Shown here piece after piece: positions 22,201 to 34,068 of a stretch of DNA of 64,000 bases. The notes beneath the pieces were generated by a model. The model saw only the letters and a program-made list of their open reading frames with translations, searched no databases and was not told the DNA's origin. The position numbers and the translations under genes are program-made. Source of the stretch: Chlamydomonas sphaeroides (Eukaryota; Chlorophyta; Chlorophyceae; Chlamydomonadales; Chlamydomonadaceae); the NCBI GenBank assembly GCA_001662425.1, contig BDDC01000255.1:4053-68052 (forward strand), read 5' to 3'. Position 1 is the first letter of the stretch; each line of letters opens with the position of its first letter.

Positions 22201-23257
22201 CCACGCCTCACGCCGGCACGCCACATGTGCTGACACACCGCTGACGGGTGCGAGTGAGTTGACATTGCTGTGCTAGCAGCGCATCGGTAGCATGTTGGAC
22301 GGCATGCCCAAGCCGCAGCACCTTGATCAGACAGCCGACCCCGTGGCAGGTCGAGCGACACGACCCAACAGGCCCAGGACCCCGTCTGCAGCGCCCTGGC
22401 TCGTTGCCGCCTGCACCTTGACGCGCTACCGCGGTAGCCGCCTGCCCACCTGCAGGCGCAGCAGCCGCCTGGCGCGCCGCTCCTCGGTGGCGGGGCGCTC
22501 GGGGATGGCGAGGACGTGGGCCAGGTGCGCCCTCGCGCCGCCGGCCGAGCCGCCGCCGCCGCCGCCAGAGTGCGCACGCCGGCCCCGGGCTCGGTGCAGC
22601 AGCCAGGCCCGGAACTCCTGCGTGTGTGGAAAAGGGGCGTGAGGGGCAGGGGGCGGGGGTTTGGTGCTACTGGCGGTTGCTGTCGGTTACTGCGCTCGCG
22701 AGTTGGGAGTCGCGGAGAGGAGTCACCAGTGCCATCGCGATTGCAACGATGGCTTGGGTTGGGTCGGGTGGGGGTGGGGTGGGCATGGCAGTGCGGTGGG
22801 TGCGAAGGGGCGGGGCGGGGTTGTGAGGGCGGTTGCAAGAAGCGCGCGCGAGGGTGGGGCTTGTGGCGACCGGCCTTCCGGTGGCCTGCGCCTGCAAGCG
22901 CCGCCGGGGCTATGCGCAGCTGCTGCTTGAAAGCCAAGCCACTGGAAGCCAGATCAGCAGCAGGATGCGGCGATATTGCGGTGGTTGCAAGTCGGGTCGG
23001 CCCGCGGCAGGGCGGCTGGCACGCAACCGACGTCGCGTCGGCCCCCCCAACCCCGCTACAGGTCCCCTCCGAACGCCTTCTCTCGCCATTCCCACCTGTC
23101 GTCGGTGTTCCGCCGCGAGCTCCTGAGCGTCGGCTGGGCCGACAGCGCAAGGCTCGCGCGAAACGGCGCCTCTAACCGCCATGTTGCCGTCAACAGCCGC
23201 GAGCCGAATGGCCTCAGCCTCTGGAAGACTCGTCAAGTCCTCATAGGCGTCCGTCAT
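13227..23257 (-). CDS. T-complex protein 11 (TCP11) family protein, 23 exons
   Basis: Exons: 23257-23096, 22617-22450, 22171-21923, 21659-21531, 21261-21190, 21055-20219, 20020-19702, 19466-19203, 19106-19018, 18847-18746, 18600-18511, 18367-18258, 17977-17654, 17459-17328, 17211-17154, 16931-16837, 16562-16385, 16198-15824, 15502-15461, 15175-14596, 14469-14207, 14058-13725, 13540-13227. All are in phase, about 1,761 residues. The N-terminal half is Arg/Glu/Ala coiled coil. Plant-type TCP11 hallmarks follow: RVLLCSLMVVRHPEVVF, then FDEAWLAYLDQFVAWKGAD (exon 9, near residues 735-760), and LRGEGAVAYLQTKFASIF further on. Mammalian TCP11 acts in sperm flagella and cAMP signalling; plant members are little studied. 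The last junction is weak: it needs donor GTGGAT four bases inside a better GTGGGT, and the C-terminus is inferred from its helical, acidic reading. Poly-Ala linkers are extreme. Confidence 0.82.
15639..15806. repeat. 42-bp minisatellite, four copies, inside a TCP11 intron
   Basis: Four head-to-tail 42-base units run 15639-15680, 15681-15722, 15723-15764 and 15765-15806, with only two to five differences between copies. A partial fifth copy merges into the donor side of exon 18. The array is much less GC-rich than its surroundings. Confidence 0.95.
16661..16740. repeat. 10-bp microsatellite, eight copies, in a TCP11 intron
   Basis: GCGGCAGGAG occurs eight times in a row (the last copy has one change). 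It lies in the intron between TCP11 exons 16 and 17 and is purine-rich on the plus strand. Confidence 0.95.
17807..17854. repeat. 12-bp coding repeat, four copies
   Basis: Four copies of CCGTTGGCGGCG lie in TCP11 exon 13 and encode repeated Asn-Gly-Ala-Ala on the minus strand. Confidence 0.95.
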
Positions 23258-23687
23258 GGCTTCAGCGGGGGCCAAAGGCCCACGATGACGTGGTAAGTAG
23301 GGCTTGCTCACGAACGAACGGCTCAACTCGGCGAAGGGCACGGCTGTTGCCCTTGATCACCTGGCTGTGGGTGATGCACCGGCGCAATTGGGTAGGTAGA
23401 GTTTTGTGGGATGCGGCATGAGACGACTGGGCCGGCCTGGTTCCAAGCATGGATCCCCTTTCTCCGGAGTGGCAGGGCGAGCCTGCCGAAACCACACGAC
23501 GTGCCTGCTGAGCTTTGCATAACAGCATCAATTAACGTGAGACAAGGAAACACTTGAAGAAGCGACCTCGAAGGACATTGCAACCTTGCCGGGCCGTGGC
23601 CTCACGCATGCACATGTCGGTCTAGTGGAGGAAATCTGAAGGGACTTTGTAGCATCGCAGCTTAGGGGGGAGGCTCTCGCGGCAGCG
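23258..23687. promoter_or_regulatory. Divergent promoter region, TCP11 and IC97
   Basis: About 430 bases separate the start codons of TCP11 (leftward) and the IC97 homologue (rightward). Both promoters and 5' UTRs must lie here. It is markedly less GC-rich than the genes. No clear TATA box or RFX-like X-box was seen by eye. Confidence 0.5.
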
Positions 23688-26600
23688 ATGGCTCCAAAGG
23701 CCGCGCCCGCAAAGGGCAAGAAGAAGAAGAAGTCAAAGGAGGAGCTCGAAGCAGAAAGACTTGCAGCCGAGGAGGCTGCTCGACTAGCGGAGGAAGGTCA
23801 GCCCGCGTCACAGGGGGTCTCCACCCGTGCGCGCTATCGCCCCGGCCGACGCCTGTCGCTAGGCAGCACGACGGAGCTGAGCAACACAGCAAATTGACCT
23901 TGACGCCACGCCCAGTTGGCCCGGGAGGTGCAGGATGCGGCGCCGCCCGCCCAGCGCCCAGCGCCTGCCGCCCAAGCCCCCCGACCCCACCCCCACCTCG
24001 CAGAGCGCCTCCGCGCTGAGGAGGCAGAGCGCCAGCGGCTCGCGGAGCTCGAGCGCCAGCGGCTCGAGCTTCTGGGCAGCTATCTCATCGCCGAGCGGGC
24101 GCGGCTGCAGGCGCAGAGGTGCGGACATGCCGCAAGACACGGCCGCGCAGCGGGGCTCTTCCCCGTCGCAACAACCACCCACCCGCGCCCTCACACAGCG
24201 TCTTTGCTTCCTTGCAGCCCTGCGCCCCGGCCCACCCTCACCCGCCGCCTGCTCTCCCCTGCGCCCACCCTCTCCCCCCCGGTCTCATCCCCCGAAACAG
24301 CTCGGAGCTGGGGCCGCTGTTGCGCCAGTTTGAGCACGAGCGGCTCCGTGCCCGCAACTCCGAGGCGGAGGCCGCCGACTGGGAGCGCTTTCTGCGATGC
24401 GTCACCGTGCCCTCGCCGCGCCAGGTACGGGCCGCCCGTCGCTCCCCGCCTGGGCTGCTGCCGCCGCGCCGGTGTGACGGGCGGGCGGAGCTTTGCAGGA
24501 AGCCCCGGGCGTTGCGCCACCCGCCCGGGCAGCTGGCGAGCCTGCACCAGGCGGCCGGGGGGCGCCAGCAGGGCCCAGCCCCTGGATGCCGGCGTTGCTC
24601 GCATGCCGCCTGCGCCGCCCCTGCCTTGGCCTTATCCACGTGACCCGGGACCGCCTCGCCGCACTGCGTTCCACCCCTCCCTGTCGGGGCCCTGAAGCAA
24701 GCTAGCTAGGCCCTGCCGCCCACACCCCCTGCTCCCCGCTTCTACCCCTTCTCTGCCTCCTTTCCCCACATCAACCCCCCCTTCCCCGCCTCTCCTCTGC
24801 CCCTCCCCTTCGCGCCCTCCAGCGCGTGGCTGTTTCGGAGTTCCTGTCGCGCATGGCCGAGCTGGCCAAGGAGGACGACGGCAGGGACCTGGCGGGCGCC
24901 TTCGCGGCATGCGAGGTGCGCGCTGGTGGCTGCCTGGGGGGCATTGGGCGGGATAAGGGCCATGGCTGCGCTATGGTGCTGCAGGGGCGGCAGAGCGGCA
25001 GCGCTCTGGTCCAGAACCCCCGGGACGCAGGCACTCGGCGACCGGGGGCTTGCTCGGAAGAGGCGGGCTCGCAACCTGCAGCATGGGGAGCGGATTTGCA
25101 AAGCTTGGGGCTTGTTGGCCCCTGCACAGCGGCCGGTTGCATTCCTCGCCGTCTTGCTCCCATGTGCACGCCCGCAGGAGTGCCGCACGCTGCTGCTCGA
25201 GTGCCGGCAGGCGCTGCTGGCGGCCCGGCACGGCGGCGCGGGCGCCAGCATCACGCCCGCGCCCACCGCCGCCGACGACGAAGCCGCGATCGCGGCCGCC
25301 GAGATCGTAGCCGAGGCCGCGGCGGCGGCCGCCGCCGCTGCACCGCCGCCGCCGCCGCCCAAGCCGGCGGAGAGGCCGATCGGAGCCGAGGACAGCGAGG
25401 TCGGCGAGGCCCCGGCGGACGGGGACGGGGTGGCGGCCGAGGCGAGCAGGGCGTCAGCGCTGGTGGACGGCGGGGCGGCGGGGACGTCCGGGACGGCAGA
25501 GGCGCTGCCGCCGCCGGCCCGGTCGCCACTGCTGCCGGCGCCGACGGCCGAATGGGCTGAGACGCTGGAGTCCGACCTGCAGACTCTGTACGGCATCATC
25601 AACGCCCGCATCGACCGCCTGACCGCCACCGTGCTGCACGTAAGCCGGTCCTGCTCCTTGGGGCGCTCTCAGGGGCGGGCTGTACGGCACGGGGGGGGGG
25701 GATTGCATGGCGGCGCGACAGTCACCACGGGGGACGGACCCCGGAGGGCAGGGGCTTAAGCATAACGGTGGCTTGGATGGACTGCGGCTGCTCTTCACAC
25801 CATGCCCTCCCCATCTCTCCCCAGCACTGCGACGAGTACGCCAACGAGCGCAACGAGATCCAGCTAGGCACTGTGGCGGACAGCTTCAAGTGGGGCATCT
25901 GGGTCAATACAGCCAAAAACCCGCGGCTCAAGGTGGGGCAGGGAGGGGCGGGCCGGGCTGGGCTGGCGGGAGCTCGCCAGGGACGGCATTCGGGCCGGAC
26001 CCTGGGACGACGCTGGGATGAGTTCGCAAGTACCGTGTCGTTGCGGCATCCGTTCCCCCATCCCCGCTTGCCCCCGCTGCGTGCCTCCTCCCCTGCTGCA
26101 GGTGGTGGAGATGCCGCAGCTGGGCGTCAGCCTGGACATCCCCAAGCAGGTGGGCTCCGGGGCCCCGCACCCCTGAACGTCCGCGACAGAGCAACAGTGC
26201 AGCCCAGATAGCCCTCGCTCCCCCGGTCCCCGCACCCCATCCCTGCCGCCCTACCCCTGCCTCGTCTCTCCATATCATGCGGACGTGCCCTCCTACCCCA
26301 CTTACCCCACTACTCTCCCCCGCCCTCCCCAGATCGCGCTGGCCAACGTGGCGCTGCGAGTGCAGCAGCGCACCGGCCCCGCCGCCGACGAGTACTTTGC
26401 CCGCTGCGCCAACAAGTGGATGGCGGTTGGCGGCCTGCTGGCGGTGGACCTCCTGGCGCTGCCGCCCGCCGCAAAGAAGGTGTGCGCATTTGTGTGTGGG
26501 GGGGGGGGGGANNNNNNNNNNNNNNNNNNNNNNNNNNNNNNNNNNNNNNNNNNNNNNNNNNNNNNNNNNNNNNNNNNNNNNNNNNNNNNNNNNNNNNNNN

Positions 26601-29600
26601 NNNNNNNNNNNNNNNNNNNNNNNNNNNNNNNNNNNNNNNNNNNNNNNNNNNNNNNNNNNNNNNNNNNNNNNNNNNNNNNNNNNNNNNNNNNNNNNNNNNN
26701 NNNNNNNNNNNNNNNNNNNNNNNNNNNNNNNNNNNNNNNNNNNNNNNNNNNNNNNNNNNNNNNNNNNNNNNNNNNNNNNNNNNNNNNNNNNNNNNNNNNN
26801 NNNNNNNNNNNNNNNNNNNNNNNNNNNNNNNNNNNNNNNNNNNNNNNNNNNNNNNNNNNNNNNNNNNNNNNNNNNNNNNNNNNNTGCTGTGGTTGCTGGG
26901 AAGGGAAGGGTAAAGGCCGAGCAGGGACAGGGGCAGTGCTGGCGCTACCGCGCATCCCTTCCTCCCACCTCCTGCCTGCCCGCCCGCCCGACCTGCCTCC
27001 CCGCCCCCGGCCAGGTGCGCGGCTGGACGCTGCGGCAGGTGACGCCCCTGGCCACCGCCGTGCAGCGAGTGCCGTACCCCATCCCGCCCGCTGGCGCCGA
27101 CCCGCTGACGTGGACCAGCGAGGAGGAGCCGCCGCCGCTGGGCGTGAGCGCGCCGCTGCCACTGGAGGTGGTGCTGCTGCAGGTGGGGGGCTAGAGCAGG
27201 GAAGGGGTGAGGGGAGGCGGCTGTGTGTTTTGGCTGCGTGCCAGAGCTGCCCATGACGTTGGGGAGGCGGGGTGCGGGGAGCAGCGGGAGGGCAGGAGCA
27301 AAGTGGGGAGGTGCGGGTGCCGGCCGGGAAGGGCCGCGCCGCCACCGGGTGCGCCGCGCGACGGACAGGAACCGAGGAGGGGCGGGATGGCAGGGGCGGC
27401 TGCAGGGTAGGCGCCAGGGCTGCGGCGCGGCGGCGGACCTCCGCTGCGCACCGCGGAGCGCTCACGACACCCGTCGTGCGGCGCGGCGGCGAGGAGCCCT
27501 CCGCTGTGTGCGCCACGGGCCCGCATGGCGCTCCCCCTGACTGGCCGCCGCGCTGCTCGCCTTTCGTGCCTCACCCCGCAGGAGCCGCTGCAGGTGGCGT
27601 GGTGGGACGAGGCGCACAGCATCTGGAACACGGACGGCATCAGGTGCGGGGGTAGGGCAGCGGACACGGGCGCGAGGGGAACTACCGAAACCGCTTGCGA
27701 GGTCGGTGGTGGGGATGGAACAGCGCAAGCTAAGGGCAACGGTGGAGGTCGCGCTGGGGTGTGGTTTGCTACGAGTCAGCAACACGCCCTCCTGCCCCTC
27801 CTGCCCCGCCCTCCCCGCGCAGCGACGTGTCGTTCGAGGCCTCCACCAACGTGGTGTCCTTCCACACCACCCACCTGGCGCCGCTGGCCCTGGTCATGGA
27901 GCGCACCCGCCTGCTGCCGTACACCGCATGGACCTGCCGCCCCAGCGGGGGCCGCAACGGCACCTCGGCGGCGCTCAGCCTCGAGTGCCCCGGCCTGGAC
28001 TCGCCCATCGTCATCGAGGTGAGAGCACCGGGGGGCTTGGAGCGTCCCGGGGCTCATGTGACGGCTGTGGCGTCTGGCGGGGAAGGCTGTGGAGCTGGGA
28101 CCAGAGCCCGGGAGCTCGGCTCGAGAGTTGGGTGGCCCTTTCCGCCTGCCTTGCCTGTCCACAACGCGCCGCATGGCGTCACCACAACGCACTCGCCCTG
28201 CGCCCTCTCCCTTGCCTCCCCTGCCTGTCAGGTGACCCCCGGGTCCGCCTCCCTGGCGGGCCCCAACTGGCCGCAGCTGCAGTCGCTGCTGGGCGTGGCC
28301 ATGAAGCCGCTGGAGCTGCTGCAGGTGCGGCCGGCCGGGCTGGGCTCGCTTCATGGAAGCCCAGAAGCTATGGGGGGGCTTTGCGCCGGCTCTTGCGCCG
28401 CGCGGCAGCAAGGTCGTGCCTCGGCTGCGGGCTGGGCGACAAAAGCACATGACTGCCTGACGCGCTCCTTGCCGGCCTCGTCCTCCTCGCCCCGCTCCCT
28501 CCGCAGGCGCTGTCGGACCGCGGCATGCACCTGCTGCCCGAGGACCGCGACGCCGAGGTGGCGGGCGTGGCGGCCAAGGACTGGGCCACGGAGGAGGCCA
28601 TGTGCCGGGACCTGTCGCTGCTGTGGTGAGCAGCCGGGGACCGGGCACCAGGGCCGCTGGTGGGGAGGGAGGCGGCCCAGCTTCCCGGCCCTGATGCTAC
28701 GATACCGGCCCCAACTTCACACGCCCTGCATCTCAGCCTCAAAGTGCCACCGCCGTCTGCGTCCCGCCCCCATCCCCGACCCCGGCCACGCCCCACTGCT
28801 CCAGCGGCACAGACAGAGGGCTTGGGCCGGCGCGCACAACACACCCTAACCATCCCCGTGCCCCCACCCCCACCCCACCCTGCGCCGCCTCACCCCGCAG
28901 CGGCACCTTCCTGCTGGCCTCCAGCCGCTGGAACCAGGTGGCGGGCAGCCACGAGTGCCTGGCCCGCCTGAGCGAGGTGACGGACTGGGAGGAGGGCGGC
29001 CGCACGGCGCCGCACCACGTGGCGCGCATCTTTGCGAAGGAGAAGGAGGACGGCGAGCGGCGCGTGCTGGTGGTCATGCGCCGGGTGAGGGGGCGGGGGC
29101 GGGGGCGGGGGCGGCGAAGGGGAGGGCGGAGACGGCGAAGAAGAGGAGGCGTGGGCGGCGAAGCGCGGCGAAGGGAAGGTGGCAGGCGCCCGCGGCGGTA
29201 GGAGTGGGAAGGGATGGAGGCTAGGCGGGGGTGCGGGCGGCGGGAAGACCCTGGCGACTGGTGGTGGTCGTGCGCTGCGGGAGGGGTTTCGGGTGGGGAG
29301 GAGGGGCGCGCGTCGTGGTTGCGGGGCGTCATTGGCGAGCAGCCGGGGGCGGCGCAGGGCCGGGGGTTCGTGCAGGACGGGGGCGCGGGCCGCGGCCACT
29401 TTAGTCTCTCACTCCCTCCTGCTGGCCCCCACCGCCGCTGCCCTTACGTAACACCTGCTTGCCGCTCCTGCCCCCTGCCGCCAGGGTACCAAGGGCGTCT
29501 GCTCCAGCGACGCGCTCAACCGACGGACCGAGTACCCCGCGCTGCCCGGTCAGGCCACCCTGGAGGCGGTGCGGGAGACGGGCGAGGCCATCTTTGGCGA

Positions 29601-30022
29601 GGTGCGCGCCAAGGGCGGGGCAGGGGCAGGGGCAGGGCCTGGCGCAGGGGCAAGGGCAGGGGCGGGGGCAGGGGCAAGGACAAGGGCAGGGGGTAGCCAG
29701 GGACCGAGCCGTCAAGTGTGGAGGCGGCGGCCTAGGTGGGGCACGCGGCACGGGGCCGTCTCCTCCTTGATGCAGCTGCTCTCTGGGCCCCCAACTCACC
29801 CTGCCCGGCACCTACTCGTCACCCTCTGTCCCCCAGGTGCACGCCAGCGTGCTGACGCTGCTCAAGGGCCAGTTCGCCGCGCCCGGCGCCGCCGACTCGC
29901 CGCTGGCTCTGCGGCTGTGCGCGCTGCCCGAGACGCTGGACCTGGCGCGCACCACCAGCCCGCTGCTGAGCGCCACGCTGGCGGACACCATGATGGCGCT
30001 GAGGCTGTTCAGCTTTGGGTAG
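23688..30022 (+). CDS. Axonemal dynein intermediate chain IC97 / CASC1 (DNAI7) homologue
   Basis: IC97/CASC1 belongs to the axonemal dynein complex that drives ciliary beating. The start reads MAPKAAPAKGKKKKKSKEEL, the typical Lys-rich CASC1 opening, then Arg/Glu coiled coil, then a WERFL segment. The diagnostic block KWGIWVNTAKNPRLK lies in exon 6, and GWTLRQVTPL and WTCRPSGG follow. Exons: 23688-about 23799, an uncertain second exon ending 24118, 24301-24424, 24823-24915, 25178-25639, 25825-25932, 26102-26149, 26333-26479, 27015-27182, 27582-27643, 27823-28018, 28232-28324, 28507-28625, 28901-29084, 29485-29601, 29837-30022. Junctions after exon 2 agree in phase. Exon 1 to 2 does not if the best acceptor (before 23916) is used; an acceptor before 23962 restores phase. 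Exon 5 has a poly-Ala/poly-Pro insert. The run of Ns lies inside the intron after exon 8. Confidence 0.88.
26512..26884. other. Assembly gap (373 Ns)
   Basis: A run of N follows a 14-base G homopolymer, a common cause of assembly breaks. It lies within an IC97 intron (26480-27014). Exons on both sides join in phase (KK to VRGWTLRQ), so no coding sequence need be missing, though a small exon could be hidden. Confidence 0.98.
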
Positions 30023-30849
30023 CAGCGGTAGGAGGCAGCGGGGTTGGGGGAGGGAGGCTGAGGGAGGGGCGAGGGGAGGAAGGGAGCTGGGGAGCTGGGG
30101 AGCTGGGGCGGGGAGCTGGGGTATGGCGCGGCGCGGCGGCTGTGGGGCCCTGGTGATGGCGGCGCGCAGGGAGGCGTGAGTGGGCGTGACTGGGCAGCGC
30201 TGCAGCAGCACACAGCAGAGCGGCGCCCGGGCGCAGGTGGCGACGGCGTGTGAGCGCATACAGAGCAGAGGGGGCGAGGGGGACAGCCGAGGTGGCGGGT
30301 GGCATGTCGGCTGGCCGGCGCTGCAAAGGGGGGCCGTGAGGTCCCCGCGGCTGGCAGCATGGCACGAGGGGCGGCCATGTGCCGTGTGTGGCAAGAGTCG
30401 CGGACGCGTTGCCTTACTCGCCAGCTCTGGCTCACATGCGGATGCAAATGCAGCCATGCCGCATGCCAGCCTGACACGTCCGTCCTTGCGCTGGCCTTGC
30501 CTGGCCGTGCGACAGCTGCTGCCTTGTCGCGCTCATTGCTGCTACCTAGTACCGTACCCTCCCACTGAGCAACCTGCCGTGCATACAGCACCCACACACC
30601 ATGTTACGCGACAAGCATTCGCGACTGGATACGTGCTTCCTACAAGCCGCGACTGCGTACACCCGCAGAATCTCCACCCGCCTGCCACGCTGCGCCCATG
30701 CAACCCCCTAGCCCTGCCCCCATCCCTAGCCCCCGCGCTGCTGCCCCTACGTTGCGGCCCAACCCTCGAGTCGAGCTTCCCTACATCCGTGTCCGCCGCG
30801 CCACCGCGGCCCCGCCCGCCCGCCCGCAAGGTGGGCCATGCTCTGGACC
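30023..30849. other. Convergent intergenic region
   Basis: About 830 bases lie between the stop codons of IC97 and the E3 ligase gene. A short GGGAGCTG-type repeat lies near 30086-30115. No poly(A) signal of the TGTAA type, exon or RNA gene could be supported. Confidence 0.45.
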
Positions 30850-33566
30850 TCACGCTGCATTGCTTTGTCTCAACGTCCGCTCACCGCCCGCCTCCACCAC
30901 CGCCTCCACCACCTGCCGGCACAGCGGACACAGCAGCGCTGCTTCCTGGCCGCCACCACCCTCCGCGCCCGCCGGCGCCCGCCGCGGCCGCTGGCGGCGC
31001 AGCAACGACGCGGCGCAGGGCCCGCAGGCACACACGTGCGTCGAGGCGCCGTGGCGGAAGCCCAGGCTGGCGGGCGCCGCCAGGCACACCACGCAGCTGC
31101 CGCTGTGGAAGCAGCCGCCGTTGTGGGGGACCGGGCCCGACCCCAGGCCCGGACCCAGCGGCAGGGTGGAGCTGCTGGCGCGCGGGGGCCGCGGTATCCC
31201 CGGGTCCAAGTGCCAGTGACCGCCCACGACCGCGACGTCGGCGGCGCCCGCTGCGTGTTCGTTTGCGCTGTCGCGTGCGCTGCGGCCACCGACGGACGTA
31301 GCAGCGCCAGCGCCAGCGCCGCACGGCAGCTCACCCGAGCTGCCTGCCTGCGGCTGCACAGGCTCGGGAGCCTGCGCGGGCTGCTCAACAGCTCCGCCGC
31401 TCACAGGTGGCGGGGCACCGCTGGGCTGCGGCAGCAGAACGACCGGCGCCGCGGCCGGGCATCCGGCAACAGCGCCAGGCGCCTGCAGCGGCCGCGACCC
31501 GCCGTCCCCTGCTGACCTCCCGCGGCGTGCCGCCTCGCAGCCTCCGCTCTGCCGCCCCACCCCGTGTCCCTGCCCGCGGCCCCCTCCGTTTTCACTGGGC
31601 CCTGCCTGGCCGCCGGCACCGCACTCGCAGCACAGCTGCGCCAAACGCTTCAGCGCCGCGGCCGCGGCCGCCGGGCCGTGCGCTGCGCCCACGGCCGCCG
31701 GCGCAAGAGCCAATCGCGCACCCCCAGCGGGATCCGTTAGCAGGTAGCGGCGCTGCTGGGGGTCAATTTGTCGAGGCCCGGGTCCGGGCGCCGGGGGCCC
31801 GCCCCCGAGGGGCAGTGGCTCGCCGGCGATGACTAGCGCCTGTGTGGGCCACACGGTGGGGATGGACGGGAGGGGACAGGGGAGGCACGGATGCAGTGAC
31901 ATCCCGCCGTGAGCCAGACCGACCCGACCCACATGGTGTGAAGAGAGGGCGGGAACTTGGGTGTCACCCTGTCGCAGGGACGGTGTGCCTTGACTCCATG
32001 TACGCCCCGGATGTGTGTGCGAGGGCCTAGGTATGGCATGCGCAAGCATGAGTGGCAGCTCACGGCGGCCCCCGGCTCACCCCCGTGGTGCCCTCTGACA
32101 GCAGCTCCGCCCGGCTTGCGGCTCCCAGGGACAGGCGCAGCAGCGGCGGCCCGCCGGGCGCAGGGCCCCCGCTGCTGCCGTCAGAGCCGCCGCCAGCGCA
32201 GCCCAGTGGGAAGACCAGCAGCTCGCAGCCGGACCCGGCGGCACCATAGGCCGCAGCGCTCCGCAGCCCAGGCGCGCGGCCCCGGCTGCCGCCGGCGAGG
32301 GCGCGTCCGGGTTGGCCCGCGGGCCGGCGCGGCAGCAGCGCCAGCCAGACGGGCAACCAGTCCCCGGCGCCGAAGGGAGCCACCTGGGCGAGAGGGTGGG
32401 GAAGGGACGGCAGGTACGGGAGCGGCGCCGGCTCAGGCCTCTGTGCTGCATGGCGCTTTCTGCTTGCTTTGGCGCTTGCTCGTGGTGGCGTCCCATGGGT
32501 GCGGGCCCCTTGCCCCTCCGTCCTGCGCGGGTGTTTGCCGTGCAGTGCGCGGGCACGCTGCCCCAGGCCTACTTGCATGGAACGTTGGCGCCACTCTCTT
32601 GCCCAAAGACCACGCGCCCCAACGCCCACCGGGGCCCCACCTGCAGCCGGGCGGGACCGCTCCACAGACCGCCCGCCTCCGCCATCCGCCGCGCTGCCGC
32701 CCGCCGCGCCGCGCCCCACGCCGCGGCGCCGCCCTCGTCCTCACCGCCGCCGCACCGCCAGCCCAGCGCCAGGGACGCCAGAAGCGCGCCCAGCCCGCTG
32801 GGCCCCCTGGCAGGACGCGCCCCGGCGCCGCCTCCCGCTGCTGCTGCAGCCTGCGGCCCAAGCGCCAGGAGGTCCAGGGCCGTGAAGCCGGCCGCGCTTT
32901 CGCGGCACGGGTCGGCCCCAGCCTCCAGCAGTGCGGCCACAACGGAGCCCAGGCGCTCGTCAGCCCGCCGCCGACCGCCGCCGCTAGTGCTGCGGGCGCT
33001 GCTGGCGGGGGCTTCGGCCAGTGCAGCGGCGGCGAAGTGTAGCGTGCCGCCGCCGGCGCAGGGATCGGTGGCGGTGCGCGAGGAGCGGGCGCCGTGGCTG
33101 GGGGTGGGGGCCAGGTCTGGAAGCGCCCCGTGTCGCAGGAGCTGTGGCCGGGGCGGCGGGGGGAAGGGTCTTAGAGCTGGAGGGTTGTGCAAGGTTCAAC
33201 GGGCAGGCGACGCGGGCAAAGCAAGGCGGGGCCCTCAGGCAGCACTCACCACCCGGCAGAGCGCGTCGTCGCCCCGCCTGACGGCATGCTGTAGCAGCGG
33301 CTGGCCGTGGTGCAGGAGGCTGTTTAGGAGCACCGCGAGCTGCTGCGGAGCCGCCTCCGACAGCACAGCCTAAGGGTGAGGGCGGGGTCATGTGAGGATG
33401 GCGTGGAGTGCAACCTAGTGGCTGCAGCGACGCATACGTAGGTGCTGCCACGACGGGCCTAGAGCCACGCCATGCTGGCGGAGTTGCAGGTCGAGCCTGT
33501 GCGAGCAGGCGCTTGACCACTCACGTCGGCAGCGTCGGCATTCCCCGCATCCACCGCATCTCTCAG
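30850..33566 (-). CDS. XBAT34/35-like ankyrin-repeat RING E3 ubiquitin ligase, 5' end unresolved
   Basis: Recognised exons: 33566-33525 (left part of an exon whose start I cannot place), 33369-33250, 33141-32641, 32383-32081 and 31839-30850; phase agrees throughout. The order matches plant XBAT34/35. Ankyrin repeats come first (LRDAVDAGNADAAD, LLQHAVRRGDD, TLHFAAAALAE, VVAALLEAGADPC...GFTALDLLALG). Next is the globular segment with DWLPVWLALLPR, CELLVFPLG and PLLRLSLGAASR. Last is a RING at the C-terminus (CVVCLAAP, HVCACGPCA, CPLCRQVVE). Such ligases transfer ubiquitin from an E2 to substrates chosen by the ankyrin part. In the RING, the cysteine normally two residues before the histidine appears to be serine (ASTH), so one zinc ligand may be missing. 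A long Gly/Pro/Ala linker precedes the RING. The start lies between 33566 and about 33950. Confidence 0.8.
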
Positions 33567-34068
33567 GCGTTGGCCGAATTGCAGAGGGAGCGAGCGTGAG
33601 TCCCCAGACCCATGGAGCGGGCGCTGGCTCGCCCCTCCGCCGAGCCAAAGAGATAGCAGCTTTTAAGCAGCTTGAGTATGCAGTTATACTGAAACTTTTC
33701 GTCGAAGTACTGCGATGTGTGGACAAGGTTGTGGACTGGCGAAAAAAGCAGGTCTGGCGCAAAGGGTCTCGCGCGATTCGCGGCCGAGCACCAATTAGCG
33801 CATTGCACTGCCTTCCCATACCGCAGCTGAACTCACTCTTCTGGCCAACGTGCTGCATGTATGGCTTGCTGTGCTCGCGTCCCGCGCTGGGGTGCAAACT
33901 AAACCGGGGCAGTCGAGGCACCTGGCGCACGGCCGACACGCAGAACACATCAAGCAGAAGCGCGCCCGCAGCCCCTCGAAGGTGGGACCGGGCAGGCCCT
34001 GACCCGCTCAACTAAGCACATGCCGCCAACTGCCGCCCAACTCCATCGTGGACCCCGGCAGGCCCGCC
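33567..34068. promoter_or_regulatory. Divergent promoter region, E3 ligase and PHOSPHO-type phosphatase
   Basis: About 500 bases lie between two divergent genes. The right part is relatively AT-rich. The first coding exon of the E3 ligase probably also lies here. Confidence 0.4.

Noticed and set aside
26495..26511. G homopolymer before the gap as a G-quadruplex element
   Set aside because: It abuts the assembly gap and could be a sequencing artefact; no conclusion can be drawn.
33415..34011. Minus-strand open frame of 198 codons between the E3 ligase and phosphatase genes
   Set aside because: Wrong frame for the ankyrin exon it overlaps, irregular composition and no motif; probably spurious, though part of the region may hold the true 5' exon of the ligase.
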